Source: SUG1106 sp051883095 (GTDB lineage: Bacteria > Bacillota > Clostridia > Peptostreptococcales > Anaerovoracaceae). Taken from it: a stretch of 64,000 nt of DNA. Positions 18,116 through 26,405 of this stretch are shown here, piece by piece (the stretch's first letter is position 1; every line of letters starts with the position of its first letter). The DNA lies in contig JBJETB010000033.1 of NCBI GenBank assembly GCA_051883095.1, positions 1 through 64,000 on the forward strand, in the 5' to 3' direction. A program made the position numbers and the translations under genes. The notes under the pieces were generated by a model. That model saw only the letters and a program-made list of their open reading frames with translations, searched no databases and was not told the DNA's origin.

Positions 18116-19423
18116 ATGAATAAGAAGGAAAGCAAGGAAAAGATAAAGCGTGAGATTCCCAACTATCTGCTGTTTGACTATGAGGCAGTGAAAGCGCATC
18201 TGGAAAAAATGGCGGCCAGAGGGTGGCGGCTTGTCACTGCAGGAACCAATGTGTGGAAATATCGCCAGGCAGAACCGGCAAAGGTAAAGTATGCAGTAAC
18301 TTATGCGCCTGACGCATCCGTATATGACTCTGAACCTACAGAGAGTCAGAAGACTCTGGCGGATTTCTGCGCCCGGGAAGGCTGGGTTAAGGTTAGCGAC
18401 TGGGCGCAGGCACAGATTTTCTGCAGCGAAGAGGAAAATCCTGTGCCCATCGAGACCGATGAAGAAATCCGCCTGGAAGTGATTAAGACAGCAATGAAGA
18501 AGAACTTTATTCCTTCCAATGTTGTGCTGGTTATTATATTGGCGTTTAATCTGTGGCGTGTGGCGTCAGGCTTCTTTTACAATCCTTTGCCATGCCTTTC
18601 CAGCTGGTGGATGTTATTAACGCTTGCTTTCACATTCGTAGCATTTCCACTGGTTGCTGCCGACCTTGCGGGATATTTTATCTGGGTAAAAAAGTCCGAA
18701 AAATCTATAGCAAATGGAGGCTCCTGCTGTGGAGTAAAAGCGCTGCGGCATATCAACAGATGGAGCATTATAGTGTTAATCGCGTATCTGCTGCTGTATG
18801 TGGCATCCGCTTTGCAGGAAGGAAGGTCCGATATAGCAAAATACATGGTTTTCATGCTTTTGGGCTTCACATGTCTGTTGGTTGCGGTAGATAAGACAAG
18901 GGAGTTCATGAAGAATAAGGGAGCCTCCCGCGATGGCAACAAGGCGGTAGTTGTAGCTGTCGATGTGATTCTGGCATTTGCGCTGGTTGCCGGAGCCAGA
19001 TATTTCGCATTTTCCGGAGATGATTCGGGGAATGCCAAAGACTCTTATGTTCCGGAGGTTCATAGCACTTTTATAGCTGAATCTATAAGCGGCCAGTGTG
19101 CAGATCCGAAATTCTCCTACGAAATCAGTGAGGTAAAGTGGGAAGCACTGGCAGACTGGTGTAAGAAAAAAGCTGTCGAAGCCGAAGATGGCGACTGGAG
19201 ATGGATCCGCGAGAGAGAAAACCCGCAGCAGTGGGGTGCCGACAAAGTATATGAAGGCGGCTGGTATGATGATATTGACGGAAAAAGAGAGTATGGAAAG
19301 ATGGATGTGGTTATTATGCTGAAGGATAATCGCATAGTCAGAGTGTGGAGTATAAAAGGACTGACAGAGTCAGAAACAGGGCAGGTCATGAGGATTCTGG
19401 AGGATGTCGCATGTATATCCTAA
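18116..19423 (+). CDS. DUF2812 membrane protein
   Basis: A 435-aa protein. The N-terminal DUF2812 domain (about 15-115) contains LFDYEAVKAHLEKMAARGWRL. Four to five transmembrane helices cover about 130-305, and a C-terminal extracytoplasmic region runs from about 310. Function is unknown; the family is nearly always paired with PadR and seems to report on the envelope or membrane-active compounds. The last 20 bases of the gene form part of the first arm of the repeat element that follows (19404-19412). Confidence 0.85.
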   Translation: MNKKESKEKIKREIPNYLLFDYEAVKAHLEKMAARGWRLVTAGTNVWKYRQAEPAKVKYAVTYAPDASVYDSEPTESQKTLADFCAREGWVKVSDWAQAQIFCSEEENPVPIETDEEIRLEVIKTAMKKNFIPSNVVLVIILAFNLWRVASGFFYNPLPCLSSWWMLLTLAFTFVAFPLVAADLAGYFIWVKKSEKSIANGGSCCGVKALRHINRWSIIVLIAYLLLYVASALQEGRSDIAKYMVFMLLGFTCLLVAVDKTREFMKNKGASRDGNKAVVVAVDVILAFALVAGARYFAFSGDDSGNAKDSYVPEVHSTFIAESISGQCADPKFSYEISEVKWEALADWCKKKAVEAEDGDWRWIRERENPQQWGADKVYEGGWYDDIDGKREYGKMDVVIMLKDNRIVRVWSIKGLTESETGQVMRILEDVACIS

Positions 19424-19672
19424 AGCCTTGTGATAATACGACATTTACTCTTTTAATCGAAAGAAATACAATCATTTTATACGGAAATGTCGTATTCTTT
19501 TGGCCAAATTAGGAATTCATACGACATGAAAGTGGCAATTTTAAATTTATGTCGTATCGATTGAGCAAAGTGGCATTTTTATACGACATTTATACTCTTT
19601 TGATAGAGCAAAATGGAAAATCATGGAACGAATGCCGTATAAAAATTAAAATCTATTCGTTTCATACGACAT
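19404..19672. repeat. Four-doublet inverted 9-mer element, copy 1
   Basis: Eight 9-mers alternate between ATGTCGTAT (minus) and ATACGACAT (plus). Doublets: 19404/19436 (first arm ATGTCGCAT, inside the DUF2812 gene), 19487/19519, 19549/19581 and 19632/19664 (first arm ATGCCGTAT). Every doublet has a 32-bp offset. Plus-to-next-minus offsets are 51, 30 and 51. The two 42-nt segments are related to each other and each holds a small hairpin (19450-19463, 19595-19608). No gene is present. Same architecture as 32836-33093 and 41396-41654. Confidence 0.9.
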
Positions 19673-19702
19673 TGATGCAGAAGCCCAAATAGATGCAAAA
19701 AA

Positions 19703-19755
19703 CATAAAAGAAGAGGACCGCATTAGTGGATAATTCCAAAGTAAAGCGGTCCTCT
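19703..19755 (-). terminator. Terminator of tRNA-Arg
   Basis: On the minus strand, AGAGGACCGC and GCGGTCCTCT form a perfect 10-bp stem followed by TCTTTTATG, directly behind the tRNA 3' end. Confidence 0.88.
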
Positions 19756-19757
19756 AT

Positions 19758-19832
19758 TGGTATCCCCGGGCGGAATCGAACCGCCAACGATGCTTTAGGA
19801 GAGCACTGTTATATCCATTTAACTACGGAGAC
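19758..19832 (-). tRNA. tRNA-Arg(CCT)
   Basis: On the minus strand the acceptor GTCTCCG pairs with CGGGGAT (with G-U pairs). The D arm, the anticodon loop CTCCTAA in a GTGCT/AGCAT stem, and the T arm GGCGG-TTCGATT-CCGCC are all present. CCA is encoded. Anticodon CCT reads AGG. Confidence 0.93.
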
Positions 19833-19946
19833 ATATTAAGTTGTATTTTCACAACCATTATACTACCACAAATCTTAAAAAATATCAATATTTTTCAGTT
19901 AGAAGCGGCACCATATCTGTATAAACTTCGGATAGCATTTGTCTTT

Positions 19947-19999
19947 TTGACAGAACATAAGAAATGCATATTGTGTTTTACCCTTCAATGTAGTAAAAT
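19947..19999 (+). promoter_or_regulatory. Candidate promoters of the CoA-transferase gene
   Basis: Two possibilities: TTGACA (19947) with TATTGT (19969), 16-nt spacer; or TTGTGT (19971) with TAAAAT (19994), 17-nt spacer. No other structure is seen in 19833-20062. Confidence 0.45.
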
Positions 20000-20062
20000 T
20001 GTATAGTGCATTGTTAAATAAGTATCAAAGCCCCTTTTCGGGACCGTAAAAAAGGAGAAAAG

Positions 20063-21418
20063 ATGTATAAAGTTGCAAACTTAGCCAGTGAGTATAGGAA
20101 GAAACTGATAACAGCAGATCAGGCAGCTGCCATGGTCAAGAACGGAGACCGACTTCATTTCGGTCTTGGCTGCGGATCAGTTATCGATATTGATAAGGCC
20201 CTTGCTAAAAGAGCAAAGGAACTGAGAGATGTAGAGATCATAAGTACCGTAAGCATACGTGAAAAGCCATTTGAGACTTACCTTGCTACGGACAGCAACG
20301 AGCAGGTACGTTTTTCATCGGCCCACTTCAATACACATGACAGAAAGATGAACAAGGACGGCCGCTGCTGGTACATCCCGATGATGTTCTGCGAGCTGCC
20401 TTTTCTGTGGGTAAACAATAACTGCGAAATCGATATCGCCATGTTCCAGGTTGCACCTATGGATGAGCATGGAAACTTCAATCTGGGGCCTCAGGTGGCC
20501 GACATGTGGGGCGTTATTAAATCCGCCAAGAAGATAATCGTTGAAGTGAATGAGAAGATGCCGATAGCGCACGGATATCAGACTCAGCTTAACCTCTATG
20601 GTATTGACTACGTAGTAGAAGGAAGCAATACGCCTCTGGCAGAGCTTCCGACCAAAGAGCCTACGGAAATAGATAAGAAGATTGCAAGCCACATCGTTCC
20701 GAGGATCAAGAGCCATAGCACCCTTCAGCTGGGTATCGGAAGCTTGCCGCTCTGCATAGGCTCCATGCTGGCAGAGTCAGACCAGCGTAATATAAATGCC
20801 CATACGGAGATGTTCACGGACGCCTATGTTGACCTTTTCGAGGCAGGAAAGCTGACGGGAAACAAGCCTATTGACAAAGGCAAGGCAGTTTATACCTTCG
20901 CCGGTGGCACCAAGAGACTTTATGATTTCATAGATGATAATCCGATATGCTGCAATGCTCCGGTCGACTACGTGAATAACATCGCAACAGTGGCACAGAT
21001 AAATAACTTTGTATCTGTAAACAGCTGTATTCAGGTTGACCTTTACGGACAGGTCTGCTCTGAGTCTGCGGGACATCAGCAGATAAGCGGCACAGGCGGA
21101 CAGCTCGATTTCGTACTGGGCGCATACCAGTCTAAGGGAGGACAGAGCTTCCTTTGTACACCATCTACGAGAACGACGGCTGACGGCAGGGTAGAGTCCC
21201 TTATTTCTCCTGTACTGCCTCCGGGAGCTATAGTTACAACACCGAGAATGGCAACGAACTTTATCGTTACAGAATACGGTGCGGCAGATCTTAAGGGCAA
21301 GACTACATGGGAGAGAGCAGAGCTTCTCATAAACATCGCTCATCCTGATTTCCGCGATGATCTCATTAAGGAAGCTGAGAAAATGGGTATCTGGAAGAAC
21401 TCCAGCAAGTGTCTGTAA
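20063..21418 (+). CDS. Acetyl-CoA hydrolase/CoA-transferase family protein
   Basis: A 451-aa two-domain CoA-transferase. The N-terminal CoA-transferase fold extends to about 190. The C-terminal domain has LGIGSLPLCIGSML, the active Glu in the HTEMFTDA motif, and ESAGHQQISGTGGQLDFVLGA. It resembles 4-hydroxybutyrate and butyryl-CoA:acetate CoA-transferases, which exchange CoA between acyl-CoA and acetate at the end of fermentation. The acyl substrate cannot be set from sequence. It is a single-gene unit with an AAGGAG site and a strong terminator. Confidence 0.85.
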   Translation: MYKVANLASEYRKKLITADQAAAMVKNGDRLHFGLGCGSVIDIDKALAKRAKELRDVEIISTVSIREKPFETYLATDSNEQVRFSSAHFNTHDRKMNKDGRCWYIPMMFCELPFLWVNNNCEIDIAMFQVAPMDEHGNFNLGPQVADMWGVIKSAKKIIVEVNEKMPIAHGYQTQLNLYGIDYVVEGSNTPLAELPTKEPTEIDKKIASHIVPRIKSHSTLQLGIGSLPLCIGSMLAESDQRNINAHTEMFTDAYVDLFEAGKLTGNKPIDKGKAVYTFAGGTKRLYDFIDDNPICCNAPVDYVNNIATVAQINNFVSVNSCIQVDLYGQVCSESAGHQQISGTGGQLDFVLGAYQSKGGQSFLCTPSTRTTADGRVESLISPVLPPGAIVTTPRMATNFIVTEYGAADLKGKTTWERAELLINIAHPDFRDDLIKEAEKMGIWKNSSKCL

Positions 21419-21426
21419 ATATTCGA

Positions 21427-21454
21427 AAAAAAGGGCTGATTCAGCCCTTTTTAA
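21427..21454. terminator. Bidirectional terminator
   Basis: AAAAAGGGCTGA and TCAGCCCTTTTT form a nearly perfect palindrome that ends both the CoA-transferase gene (plus) and the transporter operon (minus). Confidence 0.9.
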
Positions 21455-22977
21455 AATTGTATGGTCATGGCATCGCTGTCCCATGTTCCTACAGTAAAGC
21501 TATAATCACGGCCGTTCCAGTAAAAAGCTTCCCATTCTTCGTTTAATCCGTCCTCTCTGAGGTTTGCCTTGTCCAGATCGCTTTGGAAGGCTCCGAAATA
21601 CAGGATTCCATCCTCGGAAACCGCGCAGACAAAATAGCTATTGTCGTATCTTGCCGTATAGGTCAGTTCACCGTTCTTGTCTTTATAAATCTGCGCAAAA
21701 CCTGCAATGACAAGTCTGCTGCCGTCATATTCCATTTTCGTATTCCCCAGGTTTTCAAAAGGAGGAAAATATTCGAAATCGCTGTTCTGCACTGCCTTAA
21801 ACTCCAGTTCCAGTGCCCCTTCTTCATTTTCTGTCAGAAGTGTAATTTCGCTGTTGTTAAACACAGCGTAGAAGCCGTCCCCCTCATAGAAGCGGAACCA
21901 GTCATCGTCAGGAACTTTTGTGACCTTTACTTCCTTCACAAGTGCTCCTGTGGATGCATCAAAGGTGGAAACCATCAGCTGGTCATCGAGCTGATACTGA
22001 ACAAACAGTTTCGATTTATCCTGTGACATTGCAAGATTTTCAACCACAGCTGCTTCATCCAGCGGAATGAAGGTCTCCAGCTCATCGAACTTGAAATCAG
22101 ACTCAGAAAGCATCTTGTTTCCTTTGCCTTTGATTTCATAGGGGAGCATGTAAATCCCGTAGCCTCCCGGAATCAGGCTTGTATCTAAAAGCGCACCTGC
22201 ATTTGTCCTGTTTGAAATGGTAAAATAGCAGGCGTTTTCTCCGACAGTCCCTGTGGAATATCCGCCGGTGTAAGCGGTTTTCCAGTCATCATCTTCCTCG
22301 TAAATCCCCACCATCACCAGGTTTCCGCTATCCTTTTCCACATGAATGGTCGTATAATGCTCCTTCGCAAAAGGAATTCTGAAATAGGACTTGAATGCAT
22401 CAAATGCTTCTGCTTCCAAAGAACCCTCTTCGTAACTATTCTCTCCAAAAGTAAAAATTCCTGTGGCTCCCTGCGCTCCGATATCGAAAACCACATTGAA
22501 GGAATAGTATCCGTCGTAATCGCTGAGCCTGACTCTCTTCTGAAAGCTTCCCGTATCCGGACATTCCATGCTATAGTCATATACCATCTTTTCAAACTCA
22601 TTGAGATTTTCGTAAGTCTTTGTCATTTCAGAGTTTTCTGAGTTAAAATCATAATGTACAAATGCATCCGGATACATGGAAACACCGCAGTAACTGTCGT
22701 CCTGCACGTATTTTGCAGCATTCTGCGAAAACTCGGTTTTCACGTCATAAGACACATCTCCATGGGTAAAATCCGTCCGGATGTTCCAGAACTGCCTTCT
22801 CTGAAGTGAGGATCTGAGCATGAGAGAGACCCCATCCATGGCCGCAATGTCTCCAATGTAGTCTGTTCGGGTGAATCCGACTTTCTCAAGTGCTGATTGG
22901 AAGCTTCCCGTTGTATATGCAATTACCCCTGCTGATACGATAACCAGAATCAATGTGATAGCCAATGCTTTTTTCAT
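21451..22977 (-). CDS. Exported protein of unknown function, transporter-linked
   Basis: A 508-aa protein with an N-terminal signal or anchor helix (about 3-21). The remainder is acidic and rich in aromatics and beta-type segments; the second half (from about 300) has spaced repeats such as LFVQYQLDDQLMVSTFDASTGALVKE that suggest a beta-propeller-like fold. I do not recognise the family. It is the last gene of the GntR-permease-permease-ATPase set and starts 2 nt after the ATPase gene, so it probably works with that transporter outside the membrane. Confidence 0.7.
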   Translation of the reverse strand: MKKALAITLILVIVSAGVIAYTTGSFQSALEKVGFTRTDYIGDIAAMDGVSLMLRSSLQRRQFWNIRTDFTHGDVSYDVKTEFSQNAAKYVQDDSYCGVSMYPDAFVHYDFNSENSEMTKTYENLNEFEKMVYDYSMECPDTGSFQKRVRLSDYDGYYSFNVVFDIGAQGATGIFTFGENSYEEGSLEAEAFDAFKSYFRIPFAKEHYTTIHVEKDSGNLVMVGIYEEDDDWKTAYTGGYSTGTVGENACYFTISNRTNAGALLDTSLIPGGYGIYMLPYEIKGKGNKMLSESDFKFDELETFIPLDEAAVVENLAMSQDKSKLFVQYQLDDQLMVSTFDASTGALVKEVKVTKVPDDDWFRFYEGDGFYAVFNNSEITLLTENEEGALELEFKAVQNSDFEYFPPFENLGNTKMEYDGSRLVIAGFAQIYKDKNGELTYTARYDNSYFVCAVSEDGILYFGAFQSDLDKANLREDGLNEEWEAFYWNGRDYSFTVGTWDSDAMTIQF

Positions 22978-22979
22978 TT

Positions 22980-23714
22980 CTATTCCTCCTTGCCGGTTAT
23001 GTCGGATAAAGCCTTGCTCACTCTGTCTTCCCTGTAATTGTACGTTTCCTTCACGTATTCTATCAGATTCTTCCCCTGTTCTTCCAGTTCACTTACATCC
23101 ATGTCTCCCACAATTTTCCCCTGGTGGATAAGGACGGCTCTTCCTATAAATTCAGACACTTCGCTGATCAGATGAGTGGAAAGGAGGATGGTTTCCTCCG
23201 GCTCAAGAATGCCCAGAAGCACCTTGTAAAAGTCTTCTCTGTTAAACACATCATTTCCCGCGAAAGGTTCATCCATAAAGATGTAGTCTGCACCCTGACA
23301 TAGTGCCATGATGACCTCGAACTGGTTTTTCTGCCCTGTGGAAAAGGTCTTTACGGCTTTGTTCATAGGAAGGTCGAAGAACTTCATCAGCCCTTCAAAT
23401 CGCTTCTCCTGAAACCGGTCAAAATGCTCGCGGTAGAACTCTGCGTGTTCCTTTGGGCTGAGTTTAGGAAAAAAGCTGTGTTCGCAGGTGGCGAGGGAAA
23501 GTCTGACCACATTTTTACGCGTGATGGGTTCTCCATCCAGGGTAACCTCTCCGTCATACTGAATCAGATCCAGAATGGATTTGATGAGGGTGGTTTTTCC
23601 GGCACCGTTTTCACCAAAGAGACCGATAATTTCACCTTGTCCTATGCTGAGACTTACATCATTCAGTGCATATTTACTGCCATATTTCTTCGTGACATTT
23701 TTAATTTCTATCAT
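22980..23714 (-). CDS. ABC transporter ATP-binding protein
   Basis: A 244-aa ATPase. Walker A is GLFGENGAGKTTLI, Walker B with the catalytic Glu is DYIFMDEPFAG, and the H-loop is LLSTHLISE. The signature motif reads FSTGQKNQ instead of LSGGQ, as in YtrB-like ATPases. Two small membrane proteins upstream supply the permease part. The whole set follows a GntR/YtrA repressor gene, as in systems induced by cell-wall-active compounds in Bacillus. Confidence 0.9.
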   Translation of the reverse strand: MIEIKNVTKKYGSKYALNDVSLSIGQGEIIGLFGENGAGKTTLIKSILDLIQYDGEVTLDGEPITRKNVVRLSLATCEHSFFPKLSPKEHAEFYREHFDRFQEKRFEGLMKFFDLPMNKAVKTFSTGQKNQFEVIMALCQGADYIFMDEPFAGNDVFNREDFYKVLLGILEPEETILLSTHLISEVSEFIGRAVLIHQGKIVGDMDVSELEEQGKNLIEYVKETYNYREDRVSKALSDITGKEE

Positions 23715-23732
23715 TTTATCCCCTTATCCTTT

Positions 23733-24278
23733 CTATGCGGTAAAAAAAGCCGGAATCAATGCTCCGATGATTCCAAGACCTTGAAATTCCGGAAGGCATA
23801 TCTTCGGTGTTGCCAGAAAATAGACGGCTGCGCAGCCTCCAAGCAGGAGCAGGCTGAACAGGATTGCCAGGACCAGGACTATAGCCGGAAGTGATATGCT
23901 TCTTTTCAAAGTCTCGTTTTTATCAGGCAATCGTTTCATAAGGTAAATACTCTTCGATTCTGTAAAGAAGCTTCTGTAGTACAGGACGGCTCTGACAACG
24001 CAGTAGATGGCCATCAGAATCATACCCGCAAGCTTTCCTCGGAGAAGAAGGCGGATGTCCGCCATTACGGCCCCCGGTCTGAGCTGCTCCAGGAGCCTTC
24101 CTTTATAGTCTGTCTCGAAAAGTCCGTTTCTCATATTCATATACTCTACCAGGAAAGCAAAGAAAAAAATCAGTGTAATGACTGCAGCCAGGACGATTCC
24201 CGCTATGAGGTCCTTTCTGAAATCTGTTCCCGGCGGAGTGTGGGCCTGCAGCCACGGTGCAGAATTATTTTTATTCAT
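23733..24278 (-). CDS. Membrane protein of the GntR-controlled ABC system
   Basis: A 181-aa protein with three or four transmembrane segments (about 25-47, 75-95, 120-146 and 160-178). The start MNKNNSAPWLQ at 24278 overlaps the previous gene by 8 nt and is preferred over a longer version with a start further inside that gene. No family motif is clear. Position between the permease and ATPase genes suggests a transporter subunit. Confidence 0.7.
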   Translation of the reverse strand: MNKNNSAPWLQAHTPPGTDFRKDLIAGIVLAAVITLIFFFAFLVEYMNMRNGLFETDYKGRLLEQLRPGAVMADIRLLLRGKLAGMILMAIYCVVRAVLYYRSFFTESKSIYLMKRLPDKNETLKRSISLPAIVLVLAILFSLLLLGGCAAVYFLATPKICLPEFQGLGIIGALIPAFFTA

Positions 24279-25005
24279 TTTTTTCACTTTCTCCTTCCTT
24301 TTTTCCTGCCATGGAAAGGCCGAGAGCATATAATGCAACGGTAAAAATCAGAACAAATCCTGTGAATACCATCATCTGCGTGAAGTCTCTTTCAAACTCT
24401 TTCACGAAGTTCATTACAATCAGATACGTCGGAATAATGACTGTAACCAGATGCTTTTCGCCTGTTCTCATCATGAGATTCACAACCGCGATGATTTCCG
24501 CAAGAGTAATGAGACTGACAACATTTCGCAAGGTCATGGCCAGATCCGAAAGAGGCAGTACCGAATGCAGGAAACTGTTTCGCATAAAGTCAATGGTTAC
24601 AGAAAGCTCTGTAACTTTCTCGCTTGTCAAGCCCGGATAGAGCCGGGCAAGAACAAGAAGGACTGCCACCTGCGCTCCGTAAATTACCAGCAGGAATGCT
24701 GCCTGCGCCAGCACATCTGACCGGAAAAGCTGCTTCCCCGTTACCTGAAGCCTTCCTGCCGCAATCATGTTCATGGATGATTTTCCTAAGATGCTGCTGT
24801 TCAGAATAAAATGCAGGAGCAGCGCTGCCGGAAGAACAAAAGCAATATGGGATGCATCTATGCAGTCGCCAAAGGTTGTTATGGTATCGCTGCTTCCGGT
24901 CATAAAAAGGAGCATCTCTGCTGTCGCCATCACAAGACTGATTCCGATTACTCTGTAGATTCCATTCTTTAAGTAGAATGCTAAAATAGATGTATTTCTG
25001 CTCAT
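24271..25005 (-). CDS. ABC transporter permease-like membrane protein
   Basis: A 244-aa protein with about six transmembrane helices, the layout of an ABC-2 type permease. No substrate-specific motif is visible. It starts 9 nt after the GntR gene and overlaps the next gene. With the two downstream products it probably forms the membrane part of the transporter served by the ATPase at 22980-23714. Confidence 0.72.
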   Translation of the reverse strand: MSRNTSILAFYLKNGIYRVIGISLVMATAEMLLFMTGSSDTITTFGDCIDASHIAFVLPAALLLHFILNSSILGKSSMNMIAAGRLQVTGKQLFRSDVLAQAAFLLVIYGAQVAVLLVLARLYPGLTSEKVTELSVTIDFMRNSFLHSVLPLSDLAMTLRNVVSLITLAEIIAVVNLMMRTGEKHLVTVIIPTYLIVMNFVKEFERDFTQMMVFTGFVLIFTVALYALGLSMAGKKEGESEKNE

Positions 25006-25014
25006 TCTATCCCC

Positions 25015-25392
25015 CTATTCCTCGTCCCAGTATCTGTCTATGAGACGGAGCGCCTCGCTTTTTTCGATGCCTGTCTGTTTCAGTGCGGAGGCCAGCCGCT
25101 TCACATCCTCTTCCAGAAGCTCCGTTTTCAGCGTCATAATCTTTTCTTCGCTTAGTACCATAAAGCTCTTGGCCCCGGCTCTGGATTCGATGAGACCTTC
25201 TTCCTCCAGTATTCTAAATGCCTTCTGGACCGTGTTGGGATTAATCCCCAGGAGTGCCGAAAGGACTCTTCTCGAAGGAAGCTCGTCACCGTCCGCTACA
25301 GTTCCGGCACAGGCACCTCGCTTTATGTAATACACGATTTGAAGGTAAATCGGTGTTTTACCGTCACTTTTAAAATCCTCAAAATGAATCAT
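25015..25392 (-). CDS. GntR family (YtrA subfamily) regulator
   Basis: A 125-aa repressor with an N-terminal winged helix (PIYLQIVYYIKRGACAGTVADGDELPSRRVLSALLGINPNTVQKAFRILEEEGLIESRAG) and a short C-terminal helical domain, as in YtrA. The start MIHFEDFKSDG at 25392 fits the family; a longer in-frame version lacks support. It heads the five-gene transporter operon and has nested palindromes at its promoter. No residues identify the effector. Confidence 0.9.
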   Translation of the reverse strand: MIHFEDFKSDGKTPIYLQIVYYIKRGACAGTVADGDELPSRRVLSALLGINPNTVQKAFRILEEEGLIESRAGAKSFMVLSEEKIMTLKTELLEEDVKRLASALKQTGIEKSEALRLIDRYWDEE

Positions 25393-25460
25393 AATGCTTT
25401 TCCTTTTCCTGCTGCCACTTTTTTCGCCATAGCAGCATGTAGTTGCATTCCCAATAAAAA

Positions 25461-25525
25461 ACTGTATTACTTGCATAGTACGGTTCTTTTGACCGTATTA
25501 TACATGTAATACAGTTGGGTGTCAA
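25461..25525 (-). promoter_or_regulatory. GntR operon promoter with nested palindromes
   Basis: On the minus strand, TTGACA (25525-25520) and TATAAT (25502-25497) have a 17-nt spacer. ACTGTATTAC (25461-25470) and GTAATACAGT (25506-25515) are a perfect 10-bp inverted repeat. GTACGGT and ACCGTAT (25478-25498) form a second one nested within it. These are likely GntR operators covering the core promoter. Confidence 0.82.
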
Positions 25526-25562
25526 TCTTTTTTTTATTATATTATTGTATCATCGGCAAGGA

Positions 25563-26288
25563 CTAGTCATCCCACTCATCATCATCGTCGTGGTCATCAT
25601 CATCGTCGTCATCCCAGTCGTCATAATCTCTGTGCTCTGAGTCTCTTTCTCTGATAGCACCTGAGGTTGCGTTGATTTCGTACTCGTATTCGGTATCGCC
25701 GCTGTAGAACTCTATTTCGTAAACAGTCACACCGTCGTCTTTATCAAGCTTAGCTTTTGTGAAAGTAACAGATGAAGCGGACACACCTGCATCCTTAAGA
25801 GCGATGGACTTAGCCTTGTCAACACCGATGTACTTGGAGCTCGGGTTGTCTGTGGATGAAGTACCTGTTCCTTCGCTGCTGCTGCCGTTGTCCGGTGTAG
25901 AGGAAGTGCTGGCATCTGTTTTATCAGCGACTACCTTTTCAGTGTCGTCAGCTTTGATTTTTTCTCTCTGAGCCTCCAGAATCTTACCGTCTGAAGCCTT
26001 GATGGTGTACTCGTATTCGTAGCCGTTTACAGTAAAGTCAACGTCATAGGCTGCAACACCGTCTTCATCATCGTAATGAGCTGTAAGATCTGTAACTTCC
26101 TCAGATTTAAAACCTGCATCAGCGAGAGCAACAGCGACTCCCTTGTCCATACCTATAGTCTTGTTAGCGTTAACGTTTGCACCTACCTGAAGGGTTGCGA
26201 AGCCAACAGCTCCGGCGATGAGAACCACACAGACTACGAAGGCCGCAATCTTCTTAGGTGAGTTTAAGCTCTGTGTAAATTTTTTCAT
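25563..26288 (-). CDS. PepSY-domain protein with Asp/His-rich tail
   Basis: A 241-aa membrane-anchored protein with a transmembrane helix at about 14-32. Two PepSY-like domains (about 42-110 and 150-215) each have the pattern A-----K-ALADAG and Y-(V/I)-F---EYEYEI(K/N)A--G-I. A Ser/Thr linker lies between them. The last about 20 residues are nearly all Asp with one His. PepSY domains inhibit proteases or bind calcium-like ions; the tail suggests cation binding. It lies behind trx-RR-HK on the same strand and may be a target or accessory of that system. Confidence 0.82.
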   Translation of the reverse strand: MKKFTQSLNSPKKIAAFVVCVVLIAGAVGFATLQVGANVNANKTIGMDKGVAVALADAGFKSEEVTDLTAHYDDEDGVAAYDVDFTVNGYEYEYTIKASDGKILEAQREKIKADDTEKVVADKTDASTSSTPDNGSSSEGTGTSSTDNPSSKYIGVDKAKSIALKDAGVSASSVTFTKAKLDKDDGVTVYEIEFYSGDTEYEYEINATSGAIRERDSEHRDYDDWDDDDDDDHDDDDEWDD

Positions 26289-26405
26289 AATCTTTCTTCC
26301 TTTCTATTAACCTTTTAAACAAAGCAGCTTGCTTTTATTTGATTTTATGGCTTTATTATAGCCGCAAAAAATTAAAGAAAGATTAAAGCTTTTAATTTTT
26401 TAAAT

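Noticed and set aside
20063..21418. Acetyl-CoA hydrolase in the ornithine pathway
   Set aside because: It lies 26 kb from the ornithine operon with its own terminator and no sigma-54 site; any link is metabolic only.
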